Shown: positions 8,723 to 17,674 of the stretch, one piece after another
How positions within the stretch are numbered: the stretch's first letter is position 1
How the letters are laid out: each line of letters begins with the position of its first letter
Assembly: GCF_003217355.1 (NCBI RefSeq)
Contig: NZ_QJTK01000009.1
Coordinates: 1-64,000 of the forward strand
Length of the DNA stretch: 64,000 nucleotides
Source of the DNA: Rhodobacter viridis
Lineage (GTDB): Bacteria > Pseudomonadota > Alphaproteobacteria > Rhodobacterales > Rhodobacteraceae
Reading direction: 5' to 3'
The notes under the pieces: generated by a model
Databases searched by the model: none
Told to the model about the DNA's origin: nothing
The model's input: only the letters and a program-made list of their open reading frames with translations
Position numbers and translations under genes: made by a program

Positions 8723-10615
8723 TCACTCGGCCCAGTCCCAGGGCACGGTGAACTGCCCCAGCACCTGGCCCAGCTTCGCCGCGTCGTGATCGCCCGTGGT
8801 CGCCAGCTGCGCCACCAGACCGCGCTTCTTGTCCTCGACCACCGCGACCACATGCACCGGCACCGCAGCCTCGGCCAGCGCGGCATCCAGCACCCGGACA
8901 ATCGCCCGCTTGCGCAGCTCGGGCTTGAAGATCTTGCCCACCGCGGTTTTCGGCAGTTCGTCCAGCACCTCGATGTGCTTCGGCACCGCCGCGCGTTCGT
9001 GGATGTGGCGCTTGGCATGGGCCATCAGCTCGTCCGGGGTGATCGTCGCATCCTTGACCAGCTCGACATAGGCGCAGGGCAGCTCGCCCGCAAAGGCGTC
9101 GGGCTGGCCGATCGCGCCCGCAAAGGCGATGGCCGGATGAGCGAGCAGCGCCTCCTCGATTTCCGCGGGGTCGATGTTGTGGCCGCCGCGGATGATCAGA
9201 TCCTTGGCGCGGCCGGTGATCCAGAGATAGCCGTCCGGGTCGATCCGGCCCAGATCGCCGGTGCGCAGGAAGCGTTCCTCGGCGAACAGGTCGTGGTTCT
9301 TGTCCACCTCGGTATAGGTCGAGCCCTCGAACACGCCCGGGTTGGCGACGCAGATCTCGCCCACCTCGTCGGCCGCACATTCAAGGAAACCGGCCTCGGT
9401 CTTGCGCAGGATGCGGACGTGGCTGTAGGGCAGCGGAATGCCCACCGAGCCGACTTTCTTCGGCCCGTCGACCGGGTTGATCGAGACAAGGCAGGTGGCT
9501 TCGGTCAGCCCGTAGCCCTCGCAGATCTCGACCCCGGTGGCGTCCTTGAAGCGGTTGTAAAGCTCGACCGGCAGGGGCGCAGAGCCCGAAATCGCCGTGC
9601 GCAGCGAGGAAATGTCGGCATCGACCTTGCGCTGCATCAGCGCGGCAATGGCGGTGGGCACGGTGATCAGGAAGGTGACCTGCCAGCGCTCGATCAGCTT
9701 CCAGAAATTGTCGAAGACCCCCTCGCCGCGATAGCCCGCAGGGGTCGGGAACACGACATGGGCGCCGGAATGGATCGCGGACATCAGGATCGGATAGGCG
9801 GCAAAGACGTGGAAGAGCGGCAAGGGGCAGATCATCACGTCGGTATGGCGGAACAGAAGCGTGCCGCCGAGCCAGCCGTTGTAGACCATGCCCGAATATT
9901 TGTGCTGCGCCACTTTCGGCATGCCCGTCGTGCCGCCGGTGTGGAAATAGGCCGCCACGCGGTCGGTCTTCGCATCCTCGAACACCAGCTTGTCGGCGGG
10001 CTGGCCGTCGCAGGCGGTGTTGAAATCATAGACATCGGCGTGATGGCGGAAATGCGTCTTCGGCCGGAGGAAGGGCACGATCCACGATTTCGGCGCGGTC
10101 AGGTAGCGGTTCAGATCGACCTCGAGGATCGTCTTGACGTTCGGCGCGTGCTTGACCGCCTCGGCCGCCTTTTGCGCGATGTCGGATTTCGGGAAACTTT
10201 TCAGCGTGACCAGCACCTTGGCCTTGGTCTCGCGCAGGATCGCGGCGATCTGCTCGGGCTCCAGCAGCGGGTTGATCGGGTTGACGATCCCCGCCGTCGT
10301 GCCCGCCAGCAGCACCACCGCGGTTTCAAGGCTGTTCGGCAGCAGGTAAGCCACCGTGTCCTTTTCGCCCACGCCCATGCGGCGCAAAAGGTTCGCGGCC
10401 TGCGTCACCCGGGCCAGAACCTGCTCCCAGGTCATGGTGACCGAATGATCCTTGGGCCCCGAGGTGATCTGGAACGTCAGCGCCGGACGGGCCCCGTGTT
10501 TCGCCGTCACCCGGGACAGGAAGTCATACATCGTGATCGCGCGGTCGCGGTCTTCCCAGGGCATCTGCCCTTCGACGCGGTCGCGGTCGGCCACGGTCGC
10601 ATAGGTCTCGGTCAT
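8723..10615 (-). CDS. AMP-forming acyl-CoA synthetase/ligase
   Basis: 630 residues of the ANL (AMP-binding) superfamily, activating a carboxylic acid to its CoA thioester through an acyl-adenylate. Motifs: phosphate loop HTGGTTGMPK (about residues 214-223), A5-type motif GYGLTEATC, A7-like TGDLGRIDPDGYLWITGR, and the C-terminal catalytic lysine motif PKTAVGKIFKPELR. No signal peptide or fused carrier domain. The C-terminal tail beyond the catalytic lysine is about 60 residues longer than in minimal members. The start at 10615 (MTETYA) is the first Met with an upstream purine-rich site (GGGGGAGGACACC). Chain length and substrate cannot be predicted by eye; medium or long fatty acids are likely. 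Confidence 0.88.
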   Translation of the reverse strand: MTETYATVADRDRVEGQMPWEDRDRAITMYDFLSRVTAKHGARPALTFQITSGPKDHSVTMTWEQVLARVTQAANLLRRMGVGEKDTVAYLLPNSLETAVVLLAGTTAGIVNPINPLLEPEQIAAILRETKAKVLVTLKSFPKSDIAQKAAEAVKHAPNVKTILEVDLNRYLTAPKSWIVPFLRPKTHFRHHADVYDFNTACDGQPADKLVFEDAKTDRVAAYFHTGGTTGMPKVAQHKYSGMVYNGWLGGTLLFRHTDVMICPLPLFHVFAAYPILMSAIHSGAHVVFPTPAGYRGEGVFDNFWKLIERWQVTFLITVPTAIAALMQRKVDADISSLRTAISGSAPLPVELYNRFKDATGVEICEGYGLTEATCLVSINPVDGPKKVGSVGIPLPYSHVRILRKTEAGFLECAADEVGEICVANPGVFEGSTYTEVDKNHDLFAEERFLRTGDLGRIDPDGYLWITGRAKDLIIRGGHNIDPAEIEEALLAHPAIAFAGAIGQPDAFAGELPCAYVELVKDATITPDELMAHAKRHIHERAAVPKHIEVLDELPKTAVGKIFKPELRKRAIVRVLDAALAEAAVPVHVVAVVEDKKRGLVAQLATTGDHDAAKLGQVLGQFTVPWDWAE

Positions 10616-10743
10616 GGTGTCCTCCCCCGGCCCGTTCCTCCGCAGGCCTTGGGCGCAGAATGCGTCATAAAGCGGCACCCGGGCAAGGGCGGGATTGCCG
10701 CAAACGTCACGTCATGGCGGGCATGACGCAAGGACAAGCCGAT

Positions 10744-12531
10744 TCAGGCGCTTGCGCCATCGGTGAATTGCAGCCGCGCCAGTTCGGCATAGAGCCCGCC
10801 TTCCGCGACCAGCGCCTCATGCGTGCCCTGCGCGACGATCTTGCCCTGATCGAAGACCACGATCCGGTCGGCTTTCTTCACCGTGGCAAGGCGATGCGCG
10901 ACGATGATCGTGGTGCGGGTGGCGCGCAGATCATCGACCGCCGCCTGCACCGCGCGTTCCGAGGCCGCATCCAGCGCCGAGGTCGCCTCGTCCAGAAGCA
11001 GCACCGGCGCGTCGCGCAGGATCGCCCGGGCGATGGCGATGCGCTGCTTCTGCCCGCCCGAGAGCATGATGCCGCGCTCGCCCACATAGGTGTCGAAGCC
11101 CTGCGGCAGCGCCGACAGGAAGTCATGCGCGTAGGCTGCGCGGGCGGCGGCCTCGACCTCGGCATCGGTGGCTTCGGGGCGGCCAAAGCGGATGTTTTCC
11201 CGCGCCGTCGTCGCAAAGATCACCGGGTCTTGCGGCACCAGCGCCAGCGCGCGCCGGTAATCGGCCCGCGCGAGGTCACGCAGATCGACACCATCAAGGG
11301 TGATCCGCCCCGCTTCGGGGTCATAGAACCGCTCGATCAGCTGAATGATCGTGGTTTTTCCCGCGCCCGAGGGGCCGACCAGCGCCACGGTTTCCCCGGG
11401 CGCAATCGACAGGCTGACCGCGTTCAGGGCCGAGGTCTCGGGCCGCGAGGGGTAATGGAAGGTGACATTTTCAAAGGCAATCGCGCCTTTCACCGGGCTT
11501 GGCAGCGGCACCGGCCTGGCCGGATCGGTCACGGTGTCGCCCGCATGGAGCAGCTCCACCAGCCGCTCGGTCGCGCCCGCGGCCCGCTGCACCTCGCCCC
11601 AGATTTCCGTCAGCGCGCCGACAGCGGCCGAGACCATCACCGCATAGATGACGAATTGCACCAGCTGGCCGACCGTCATCAGCCCCTCGCGCACGTCGCG
11701 CGCACCGATCCAGAGCACGCCGACGATCCCGGCGAACACAAGGAAAATCACGATCATCGTCATGATGGCGCGGGTGGTGATGCGGGCATTGGCCGAGGCG
11801 AAGGCCTTTTCGGTGACCTCGGAAAAGGCGTTCCGGGTCAGCGCCTCATGGGTGAAGGCCTGCACCGTCTGCACCGAACTGAGCGCTTCCGACGCCGAAC
11901 CCGAAGAAGAGGCGATCCAGTCCTGGTTCTCGCGGCTGAGCCGGCGCAGACGGCGCCCCATCACCACGATCGGCACGATGACCAAGGGGACGATCAACAG
12001 CACCAGCCCGGTCAGCTTCGCCGAGGTGAACAGCAGCATGGTGATGCCGCCGATCAGGATCAGGATGTTGCGCGCCGCGACCGAGATCGAGGAGCCGAGC
12101 AGCGACAGGATCAGCGTCGTGTCGGTGGTGATGCGCGAGATGATCTCGCCGGTCAGGATGCGCTCGTAGAAGGCGGGGGAAAGTTCGATCACCCTGCCGA
12201 AGACCGCCTTGCGGATATCGGCGACGACGCGCTCGCCAAAGCGGGTGACGAGCCAGTAGCGCAGCCCGGTGCCCACGGCCAGCAGCGCGGCGATGACATG
12301 GGCGGCCAGAAAATAGCTGTCGAGCAGCTCGCCGCCCTGCTGGAAGCCGTCGACCACGCGGCGTGCCGCGATGGGCAGGATCAGGGTCACCATCGCCGTC
12401 AGCACCAGCGCGCCCGAGGTGGCGAGGGCCAGACGGCGATAGGGGGTGATGAAGGGGGCAAGACCCCGGATCGCGCCCATGCGTTTCGGCTTCGGACGAT
12501 CTTCCAGCGGGGTGGCAGGTCTGCGGGCCAT
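10744..12531 (-). CDS. ABCB/MsbA-type ABC exporter, fused permease and ATPase
   Basis: 595 residues: an N-terminal six-helix transmembrane domain (about 25-320) and a C-terminal nucleotide-binding domain. The NBD has Walker A GPSGAGKTT, Q-loop LVPQDPVIF, signature LSGGQKQR, Walker B VLLLDEATSALD and the switch His in VAHRLAT. This is the half-transporter architecture of lipid and multidrug exporters that work as homodimers in the inner membrane. The gene stands alone between acyl-CoA synthetase and tRNA-Leu, both on the same strand, with 74 and 128 base gaps. The substrate is not deducible; it may be an annotated 'ABC transporter transmembrane domain-containing protein' or MsbA-like lipid flippase. 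Confidence 0.9.
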   Translation of the reverse strand: MARRPATPLEDRPKPKRMGAIRGLAPFITPYRRLALATSGALVLTAMVTLILPIAARRVVDGFQQGGELLDSYFLAAHVIAALLAVGTGLRYWLVTRFGERVVADIRKAVFGRVIELSPAFYERILTGEIISRITTDTTLILSLLGSSISVAARNILILIGGITMLLFTSAKLTGLVLLIVPLVIVPIVVMGRRLRRLSRENQDWIASSSGSASEALSSVQTVQAFTHEALTRNAFSEVTEKAFASANARITTRAIMTMIVIFLVFAGIVGVLWIGARDVREGLMTVGQLVQFVIYAVMVSAAVGALTEIWGEVQRAAGATERLVELLHAGDTVTDPARPVPLPSPVKGAIAFENVTFHYPSRPETSALNAVSLSIAPGETVALVGPSGAGKTTIIQLIERFYDPEAGRITLDGVDLRDLARADYRRALALVPQDPVIFATTARENIRFGRPEATDAEVEAAARAAYAHDFLSALPQGFDTYVGERGIMLSGGQKQRIAIARAILRDAPVLLLDEATSALDAASERAVQAAVDDLRATRTTIIVAHRLATVKKADRIVVFDQGKIVAQGTHEALVAEGGLYAELARLQFTDGASA

Positions 12532-12605
12532 CGGCTCTCCCTCTCGGTTTTGTCCGATCTATGGTTGCAAGGCCCTGACGGCAAGGTTCACGCCCAGAAA
12601 GAGGC

Positions 12606-12691
12606 TGGTACGGGCGACCGGACTCGAACCGGCATGGAGTTGCCTCCGAGGGAGTTTAAGTCCCATGCGTCTACCATTCCGCCACGCCCGC
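12606..12691 (-). tRNA. tRNA-Leu (anticodon UAA)
   Basis: On the minus strand the 86-base gene begins GCGGGCGTGGCGGAATGGTA and ends with encoded CCA. The acceptor stem GCGGGCG pairs with CGCCCGT, the anticodon loop is C-T-TAA-A-C, a class II long variable arm follows (CGGAGGCAACTCC), and the T-loop is GGTTCGAGTCC. The 27-43 position of the anticodon stem is a T-T mismatch, otherwise the cloverleaf is regular. Confidence 0.96.
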
Positions 12692-12733
12692 GGCCCGCCT
12701 TGGGTAGCGCGGGCGGGCGAGCGGGGCAAGGGC

Positions 12734-13507
12734 CTAGCGCCCGGTGAACTGCGGCGGGCGTTTTTCCAGAAAGGCCTGCACGCCCTCGCGGAAATCCGCG
12801 CTGCGGCCAAGCTCGCCCTGATAGCGGGCCTCGAGCGCGAGCTGCGCGCCAAGCGGGTTCGACAGCCCGATGTGGAAGGCCCGCTTCAGCGCCGCAAAGG
12901 CCGCCGTCGGCCCCTTCGCCAGATGCGTGGCCCGCGCCCGCCAGTGATGTTCGAAATCGACATCGGGCACGGCTTCCCAGATCAGCCCCATCCGCGCGGC
13001 CTCTTCGGCGCCGATCTTCTCGGCAAAAAGCGCCATGCCCATCGCGCGGGCCATGCCGACCTGCCGGGGCAGCCACCAGGTCCCGCCCGCATCCGGCATC
13101 AAGCCGATCCGGGTGAAGGCCTGCATGAACGCCGCCGACTGCGCCGCGATCACCACATCGGCCGCCAGCGCCAGATTGGCCCCCGCCCCCGCGGCCGCCC
13201 CGTTCACCGCCGCCAGAACCGGCAGCGGCGCACTGTAGATCGCCTGCAGCAGGGGTTCATATTCCTCGCGCAGCACGGTCTCGAGGTTCAGCCCCTCGGC
13301 TGCGCCATCGCCCAGATCCTGCCCCGAGCAGAAGGCCCGCCCCGATCCGGTCAAGACGATCGCCCGCGCCTCGCCGCGGGCGCGGTGCAGCGCCTCGGTC
13401 AGCTCGCGCCGCATCGCCGCATTCAGCGCATTCATCACTTCGGGCCGGTCGAGCGTGATCACCGCCAGCCCCTCGGAAATCTCGTAGCGGATCGTGTGAT
13501 AGCTCAT
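12734..13507 (-). CDS. Enoyl-CoA hydratase/isomerase family, PaaG-like
   Basis: 257 residues of the crotonase fold. The two oxyanion-hole segments are visible: SGSGRAFCSGQDLGDG (about 53-67) and AVNGAAAGAGANLALAADV (about 99-117). The segments NLETVLREEYEPLLQAI and GLMPDAGGTWWLPR match PaaG, the ring-1,2-epoxyphenylacetyl-CoA isomerase (oxepin-CoA forming), better than general fatty-acid hydratases. No other phenylacetate genes are beside it, so a general crotonase role is possible. It starts at 13507 after GGAGG and is followed by tRNA-Leu on the same strand. Confidence 0.8.
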   Translation of the reverse strand: MSYHTIRYEISEGLAVITLDRPEVMNALNAAMRRELTEALHRARGEARAIVLTGSGRAFCSGQDLGDGAAEGLNLETVLREEYEPLLQAIYSAPLPVLAAVNGAAAGAGANLALAADVVIAAQSAAFMQAFTRIGLMPDAGGTWWLPRQVGMARAMGMALFAEKIGAEEAARMGLIWEAVPDVDFEHHWRARATHLAKGPTAAFAALKRAFHIGLSNPLGAQLALEARYQGELGRSADFREGVQAFLEKRPPQFTGR

Positions 13508-13594
13508 GGCCTGCCTCCTCTTTGCCCCAGCTTGCCGCGCGGGCAGCGAAAGGCAAAGCGAAACCGCACGTCACAAACAGCCCCCGGCCCCGGC

Positions 13595-13672
13595 TTTTCC
13601 TTGGCAAAATACGCAAAGCGGGGGCGCGGGGGGCGCAGCCCCCCGCGGGTCGCCTCGGGCTTGCCCGAGGCG
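13595..13672. repeat. Intergenic repeat-family copy plus strong GC hairpin
   Basis: The segment starts with TTTTCCTTGGCAAAATACG, the same CTTGnC...AAATA core seen at 17604, 18606 and 51126, followed by a G-run/C-run stem (GGGGGGCGCAGCCCCCC at about 13628-13644). Immediately downstream CGCCTCGGGC (13651-13660) and GCCCGAGGCG (13663-13672) form a perfect 10-bp stem with a two-base loop just past the ccmH stop, probably its terminator although it lacks a clear U-run. Confidence 0.55.
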
Positions 13673-13679
13673 AAAGCCC

Positions 13680-14132
13680 TCACTCCTTCAGCAACTCCGT
13701 CAGCCGCGCCTCTTCCTCGGCCGACAGCACAGTAGCCCCCGCCTCGTCCTCGCGCCGACGCCCGCGCAGCCACAGGAAGACCCCGCCCAAAGCCACCACC
13801 AGCACCGCAGGCCCGATCCAGTACAGGATCAGGTTCGCCCCCGTGCGTTCGGGCTCAAACAGCACATATTCGCCGAACCGCGACTTGACGTAGTCGATCA
13901 CCTGCGCGTCGGTATCACCCGCCACCAGCCGCTCACGCACCGCAAGCCGCAGATCCCGCGAGACTTCGGCATTCGACTCGTCAATGTTTTCGCCCTGACA
14001 GACCGGGCAGCGCAGCACCTGCGAGATCTGGCGCGCCCGAGCCTCAAGCCCGGGATCGGACAGAACCTCGTCGGGCTGCACCGCATGGGCGGGCGTGGCG
14101 AGCAGCAACAACAGGGCAAGACGTTTCAGCAT
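13680..14132 (-). CDS. ccmH: Cytochrome c maturation protein CcmH/Ccl2
   Basis: 150 residues. It has a cleavable N-terminal signal (LLLLLATPAHA), the periplasmic redox motif R-C-P-V-C-Q-G-E-N at 41-49 (C42, C45) and one C-terminal transmembrane helix (about 100-122). CcmH reduces or holds apocytochrome c thiols for heme attachment by CcmF. ATG at 14132 is preferred to GTG at 14135 because GGAG is six bases upstream; either way it starts immediately after the ccmF stop, so translation is coupled. Known in Rhodobacter capsulatus as ccl2. The acidic C-terminal tail (SAEEEARLTELLKE) is usual for short alphaproteobacterial forms without the fused CcmI part. Confidence 0.95.
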   Translation of the reverse strand: MLKRLALLLLLATPAHAVQPDEVLSDPGLEARARQISQVLRCPVCQGENIDESNAEVSRDLRLAVRERLVAGDTDAQVIDYVKSRFGEYVLFEPERTGANLILYWIGPAVLVVALGGVFLWLRGRRREDEAGATVLSAEEEARLTELLKE

Positions 14133-14135
14133 CAC

Positions 14136-16097
14136 TCACTCCGCCGCGACAGCATTGGGGGCCACAGACCGGTGCGCGCCCGCCGCGCTGCGATAGCGCC
14201 GGTCGCTCAGGCTCAGGCCGCCGCCAAAGGCCATCATCAGACAACCCGCCCAGACCCAGTTCGCGAAGGGCTTGATATAGGTCCGCACCGCCCAGCCGCC
14301 GCCCTCCTGCGGGTCGCCGATCACCAGATAGACGTCGCGCCAGACCCCGTTGTCGATATCGGCCTCGGTCGTCGGCATCGCCTGCACCGGATAGATGCGC
14401 TTTTCGGGATGCAGCGTCGCGACGAGCTTGTCGCCTTGCCGCACCTCCATCGTCGCCGTCTTCGAGGTGAAGTTCGGCCCCGGCACCTCTTCGACGCCCT
14501 TGAGCGTGATCGTGTAGCCGCCGACGGTGAAACTTTCGCCCGCCTGCGCCACGCGGATATCCTCGATCTGACCGGCCATCAGCAGCCCGACACCGGCAAA
14601 GACGATGCCCAAGCCGCCATGCGCAAAGGCCTTGCCCCAATCGGCCCGCGGCAGCCGCAGGACGCGCCCCGGCGTCCGCCCAGCCCTCTGCCAGATCTCG
14701 GCCAAGGCGCCAAAGACGATCCAGGCGCCCAGCCCCGCCGCACCCAGCGCCAGCATCGGCCGCCCCGTCGCCATCACCCAGACGAGCGCCAGAACGGCCA
14801 GCGTCAGCGCGAGGGCGGGCAGAAGCGGGCGCGCCAGCGTGCCCAGGCGCGCGCGTTTCCACGGCATCATCGCACCGAGCGGCAGCAGCAGCGCCAGACC
14901 GATCATGAAGGGCGTGAAGGCCTTTTCGAAGAACGGCGCGCCGACCGAGAGCTTGCGCGCCCAGACCAGCTCCGCGACCAGCGGCCAGACCGTGCCGGTG
15001 AAGACGACAAGCGCCGCCACAGCCAAGAGCACGTTGTTCACGACGAGCGCCGATTCCCGGCTGACCATGGAGAACAGCCCCTTCGCCTGCATGTTCGAGG
15101 CCCGCGCCGCATAAAGCGTCAGCGCACCGCCGGTGAAGAAGGCGAGGATGAACAGGATGAACACGCCGCGTTTCGGGTCATTGGCAAAGCTGTGCACCGA
15201 GGAAATCACCCCCGAGCGCACCAGGAACGTCCCGATCAGCGAAAAGCCGAAGGCCATGATCGCCAAAAGGATCGTCCAGCTTTTCAGCGCCTCGCGCTTT
15301 TCCACGACGATCGCGGAATGCAGCAGCGCCGCCGCCAGCAACCAAGGCATCAGCGAGGCGTTTTCCACCGGGTCCCAGAACCAGAAGCCGCCCCAGCCGA
15401 GTTCGTAGTAAGCCCACCACGAGCCCAGCGCGATGCCGATGGTCAGGAAGATCCAGGCGGCAAGCGTCCAGGGCCGCACCCAGCGCGCCCAGGCGGCATC
15501 GACCCGCCCCTCGATCAGCGCGGCCACGGCGAAACTGAAGGCCATCGAAAGCCCGACATAGCCGAGATAGAGGAACGGCGGATGGAAGGCCAATCCGGGG
15601 TCCTGCAACAGCGGGTTCATGTCACGGCCGTTGAAGGGCACCTCTTCAAGCCGCAGGAACGGGTTCGAGGTGAAAAGCACGAAGACAAGGAAGGCGACGC
15701 CGATCGTCGCCTGCACCGACAGCACCCGCGCCCGCAGCCGCTCGGGCAAAGCGGCGCCAAAGGCTGCCGCCGCGGCGCCGAACATCGACAGGATCAGCAC
15801 CCAGAGCAGCATCGAGCCCTCGTGGTTGCCCCAGACGCCGGTGACCTTGTACAGCATCGGCTTGTCGGTATGCGAGTTTTCGTAGACGAGCTTCAGCGAA
15901 AAGTCCGACACCACAAAGGCATAGGTCAGCGCGGCAAAGGCCGTGGCGATCAGCAGGAACTGCGCCAGCGCCGCGGGGGTGGCGACAGCCATCCAGCCCG
16001 ACCAGCCCTTTTGCGCGCCCACCAGCGGGATGATCGCCTGCACCAGCGCCACGCAAAGGGCCAGGATCAGGGCGAAGTGACCGGTCTCGACGATCAT
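14136..16097 (-). CDS. ccmF: Heme lyase subunit CcmF/Ccl1
   Basis: 653 residues, polytopic inner-membrane protein of cytochrome c maturation system I that transfers heme from CcmE to apocytochromes. The tryptophan-rich WWD domain is seen as WGGFWFWDPVEN (about residues 240-251) and conserved histidine-bearing segments occur elsewhere (e.g. NHEGSMLLW near 94-102, LHSAIVVEKRE). The length equals that of characterised CcmF. ccmH begins four bases after its end. R. capsulatus ccl1 mutants are known to lack c-type cytochromes, so photosynthetic and respiratory electron transport would depend on this pair. Confidence 0.96.
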   Translation of the reverse strand: MIVETGHFALILALCVALVQAIIPLVGAQKGWSGWMAVATPAALAQFLLIATAFAALTYAFVVSDFSLKLVYENSHTDKPMLYKVTGVWGNHEGSMLLWVLILSMFGAAAAAFGAALPERLRARVLSVQATIGVAFLVFVLFTSNPFLRLEEVPFNGRDMNPLLQDPGLAFHPPFLYLGYVGLSMAFSFAVAALIEGRVDAAWARWVRPWTLAAWIFLTIGIALGSWWAYYELGWGGFWFWDPVENASLMPWLLAAALLHSAIVVEKREALKSWTILLAIMAFGFSLIGTFLVRSGVISSVHSFANDPKRGVFILFILAFFTGGALTLYAARASNMQAKGLFSMVSRESALVVNNVLLAVAALVVFTGTVWPLVAELVWARKLSVGAPFFEKAFTPFMIGLALLLPLGAMMPWKRARLGTLARPLLPALALTLAVLALVWVMATGRPMLALGAAGLGAWIVFGALAEIWQRAGRTPGRVLRLPRADWGKAFAHGGLGIVFAGVGLLMAGQIEDIRVAQAGESFTVGGYTITLKGVEEVPGPNFTSKTATMEVRQGDKLVATLHPEKRIYPVQAMPTTEADIDNGVWRDVYLVIGDPQEGGGWAVRTYIKPFANWVWAGCLMMAFGGGLSLSDRRYRSAAGAHRSVAPNAVAAE

Positions 16098-16153
16098 GCG
16101 GGGTCCTCCTCAAGTCGCGGGCATCATAGAGACGCAGCCCCCCGGGGCCAAGG

Positions 16154-16167
16154 CAGATGCGCATCTG
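16154..16167. promoter_or_regulatory. Perfect 14-bp palindrome between ccmF and argD
   Basis: CAGATGC-GCATCTG, with GCATCT repeated again at 16172-16177. It is 57 bases upstream of the ccmF start and about 75 bases before the candidate leader peptide of argD, in a divergent promoter region of about 320 bases. Its binding protein is unknown. Confidence 0.4.
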
Positions 16168-16241
16168 TCCCGCATCTTTCGCAAAAGCGTGAAGCAGTCA
16201 TTTCCTTTGACTTTGCGTCAGCCCGCCGCTAAGCGAAGGGC

Positions 16242-16298
16242 ATGATCACCCGGACCACCCTCTTTGCCCGTCCCCGACGTCGCGCGCCCCGCGCCTGA
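16242..16298 (+). CDS. Candidate arginine-rich leader peptide upstream of argD
   Basis: An 18-codon frame, MITRTTLFARPRRRAPRA, then TGA. Six of 18 residues are Arg, five of them within nine codons near the end (R-P-R-R-R-A-P-R). GAAGGG precedes the ATG at very short spacing. It lies 124 bases before argD. Downstream there is a GTGGC/GCCAC hairpin (16312-16326) and a 7-bp GAAGGCC/GGCCTTC pairing (16350-16356 with 16397-16403) ending just before the argD ribosome site. This is the layout of translational-coupling attenuation, but a chance GC-rich frame also tends to encode Arg, Ala and Pro, so the call is tentative. Confidence 0.35.
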   Translation: MITRTTLFARPRRRAPRA

Positions 16299-16421
16299 CG
16301 TCTGATCTCCCGTGGCCTCTCGCCACACCCTTTCCACAAAACCGTCCCTGAAGGCCCCAGACCGTTGACAGCCGCCCCGCGCCTGTTGCACGCCTTGGCC
16401 TTCCATTTTCAGGAGCAGAAA

Positions 16422-17603
16422 ATGATCGCTTCCGTGCTGCCGACCTACACCCGTGCCCCCCTCGCCTTCGTGCGCGGCGAGGGCTCCTGGCTCTGGACGG
16501 AGGATGGCAGCCGATACCTCGACCTTGGCGCGGGGATTGCGGTCAATGCGCTCGGCCATGCCGCGCCGGAACTGGTCGCGACGCTGACCGAACAGGCGGG
16601 CAAGCTCTGGCATGTCTCGAACCTCTACCGGATCCCGGAGCAGGAACGGCTCGCCGACATGCTGGTGGCCAACACCTTCGCCGACACCGTCTTCTTCACC
16701 AATTCGGGGACCGAGGCCTGCGAGTTGGCCGTGAAGATGGTGCGCAAGTATTTCTACGAAAAGGGCCAGCCCGAGCGCAGCGACATCCTGACCTTCTCGG
16801 GCGCCTTCCACGGCCGGTCCTCTGCCGCCATCGCCGCGGCGGGAACCGAGAAGATGGTCAAAGGCTTCGGCCCGCTGCTGCCCGGGTTCAAACACCTGCC
16901 GTGGGGCGATCTGGAGGCCGTCAAGGCCGCCGTCACCGACACCACCGCCGCGATCCTGATCGAACCCATTCAGGGTGAAGGCGGCATCCGCCCCGCGCCC
17001 GAGGGCTTCCTGAAAGCCTTGCGCGAGATCTGCGACGCCACCGGCACGCTTCTCGTCTTTGACGAGGTGCAATGCGGCGTCGCCCGCACCGGCCGGCTGT
17101 TCGCGCATGAATGGGCGGGCGTCACCCCCGATGTGATGATGGTCGCGAAGGGCATCGGCGGCGGCTTCCCGCTCGGCGCCGTGCTTGCCACCGCAAACGC
17201 CGCCTCGGGGATGACCGCGGGCACGCATGGCTCGACCTATGGCGGCAATCCGCTGGGCTGCGCGATCGGCGCGAAGATGATCGAGATCGTCACCGCCCCC
17301 GGTTTCCTGGAAGAGGTCAGCCGCAAGGCGGGCTTCCTGCGCCAACGGCTCGAAGGCCTCGTCGCCGCCCATCCCGACATCTTCGAGGAGGTGCGCGGTC
17401 AGGGCCTGATGCTCGGCCTGCGCTGCAAGCTGCCGCCCGGGGATGTGGTGAAGGCCGCTTATGCGCAGAACCTGCTGACCGTGCCGGCCGCCGACAACGT
17501 GCTGCGGCTCCTGCCGGCGCTGACCATCACCGAAGACGACATGGCCGAGGCCGTCCGCCGCCTTGAGGCCGCCGCCACCGCGCTCGAACAACAACCGGCC
17601 TGA
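16422..17603 (+). CDS. argD: Acetylornithine aminotransferase
   Basis: 393 residues, PLP-dependent class III transaminase making N-acetylornithine in arginine biosynthesis (and possibly succinyl-DAP in lysine synthesis). The PLP lysine is K243 in [24 protein letters not shown] (211-224) holds the PLP-ring Asp and the conserved Glu/Gln; SGTE (95-98) binds phosphate. ATG 16422 has AGGAG seven bases upstream; a longer frame from 16365 has no site. The ornithine carbamoyltransferase gene follows 71 bases later on the same strand, forming an argD-argF unit with an intergenic repeat between them. Confidence 0.95.
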   Translation: MIASVLPTYTRAPLAFVRGEGSWLWTEDGSRYLDLGAGIAVNALGHAAPELVATLTEQAGKLWHVSNLYRIPEQERLADMLVANTFADTVFFTNSGTEACELAVKMVRKYFYEKGQPERSDILTFSGAFHGRSSAAIAAAGTEKMVKGFGPLLPGFKHLPWGDLEAVKAAVTDTTAAILIEPIQGEGGIRPAPEGFLKALREICDATGTLLVFDEVQCGVARTGRLFAHEWAGVTPDVMMVAKGIGGGFPLGAVLATANAASGMTAGTHGSTYGGNPLGCAIGAKMIEIVTAPGFLEEVSRKAGFLRQRLEGLVAAHPDIFEEVRGQGLMLGLRCKLPPGDVVKAAYAQNLLTVPAADNVLRLLPALTITEDDMAEAVRRLEAAATALEQQPA

Positions 17604-17657
17604 TTTATCTTGCCACAAATATCCCGGGGGGTCTGGGGGGCAGAGCCCCCCGGCCTT
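17604..17657 (+). repeat. Intergenic repeat, copy A (argD-argF gap)
   Basis: Begins at the argD stop with TTTATCTTGCCACAAATA, continues into two G-runs and closes with a C-run able to form a stem (TGGGGGGC...GCCCCCC). It is nearly identical, in opposite orientation, to 18606-18656 on the other side of argF. The AAATATCCCGGG core is shared. Confidence 0.75.
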
Positions 17658-17674
17658 ACGGAAAGGAAACCGGA

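Noticed and set aside
12606-12691. tRNA-Leu as an integration site for a mobile island
   Set aside because: No integrase, no partial tRNA repeat and no composition shift on either side.
13595-13672. Insertion-sequence remnant downstream of ccmH
   Set aside because: No transposase fragment; the segment matches the intergenic repeat family and a terminator-like hairpin.
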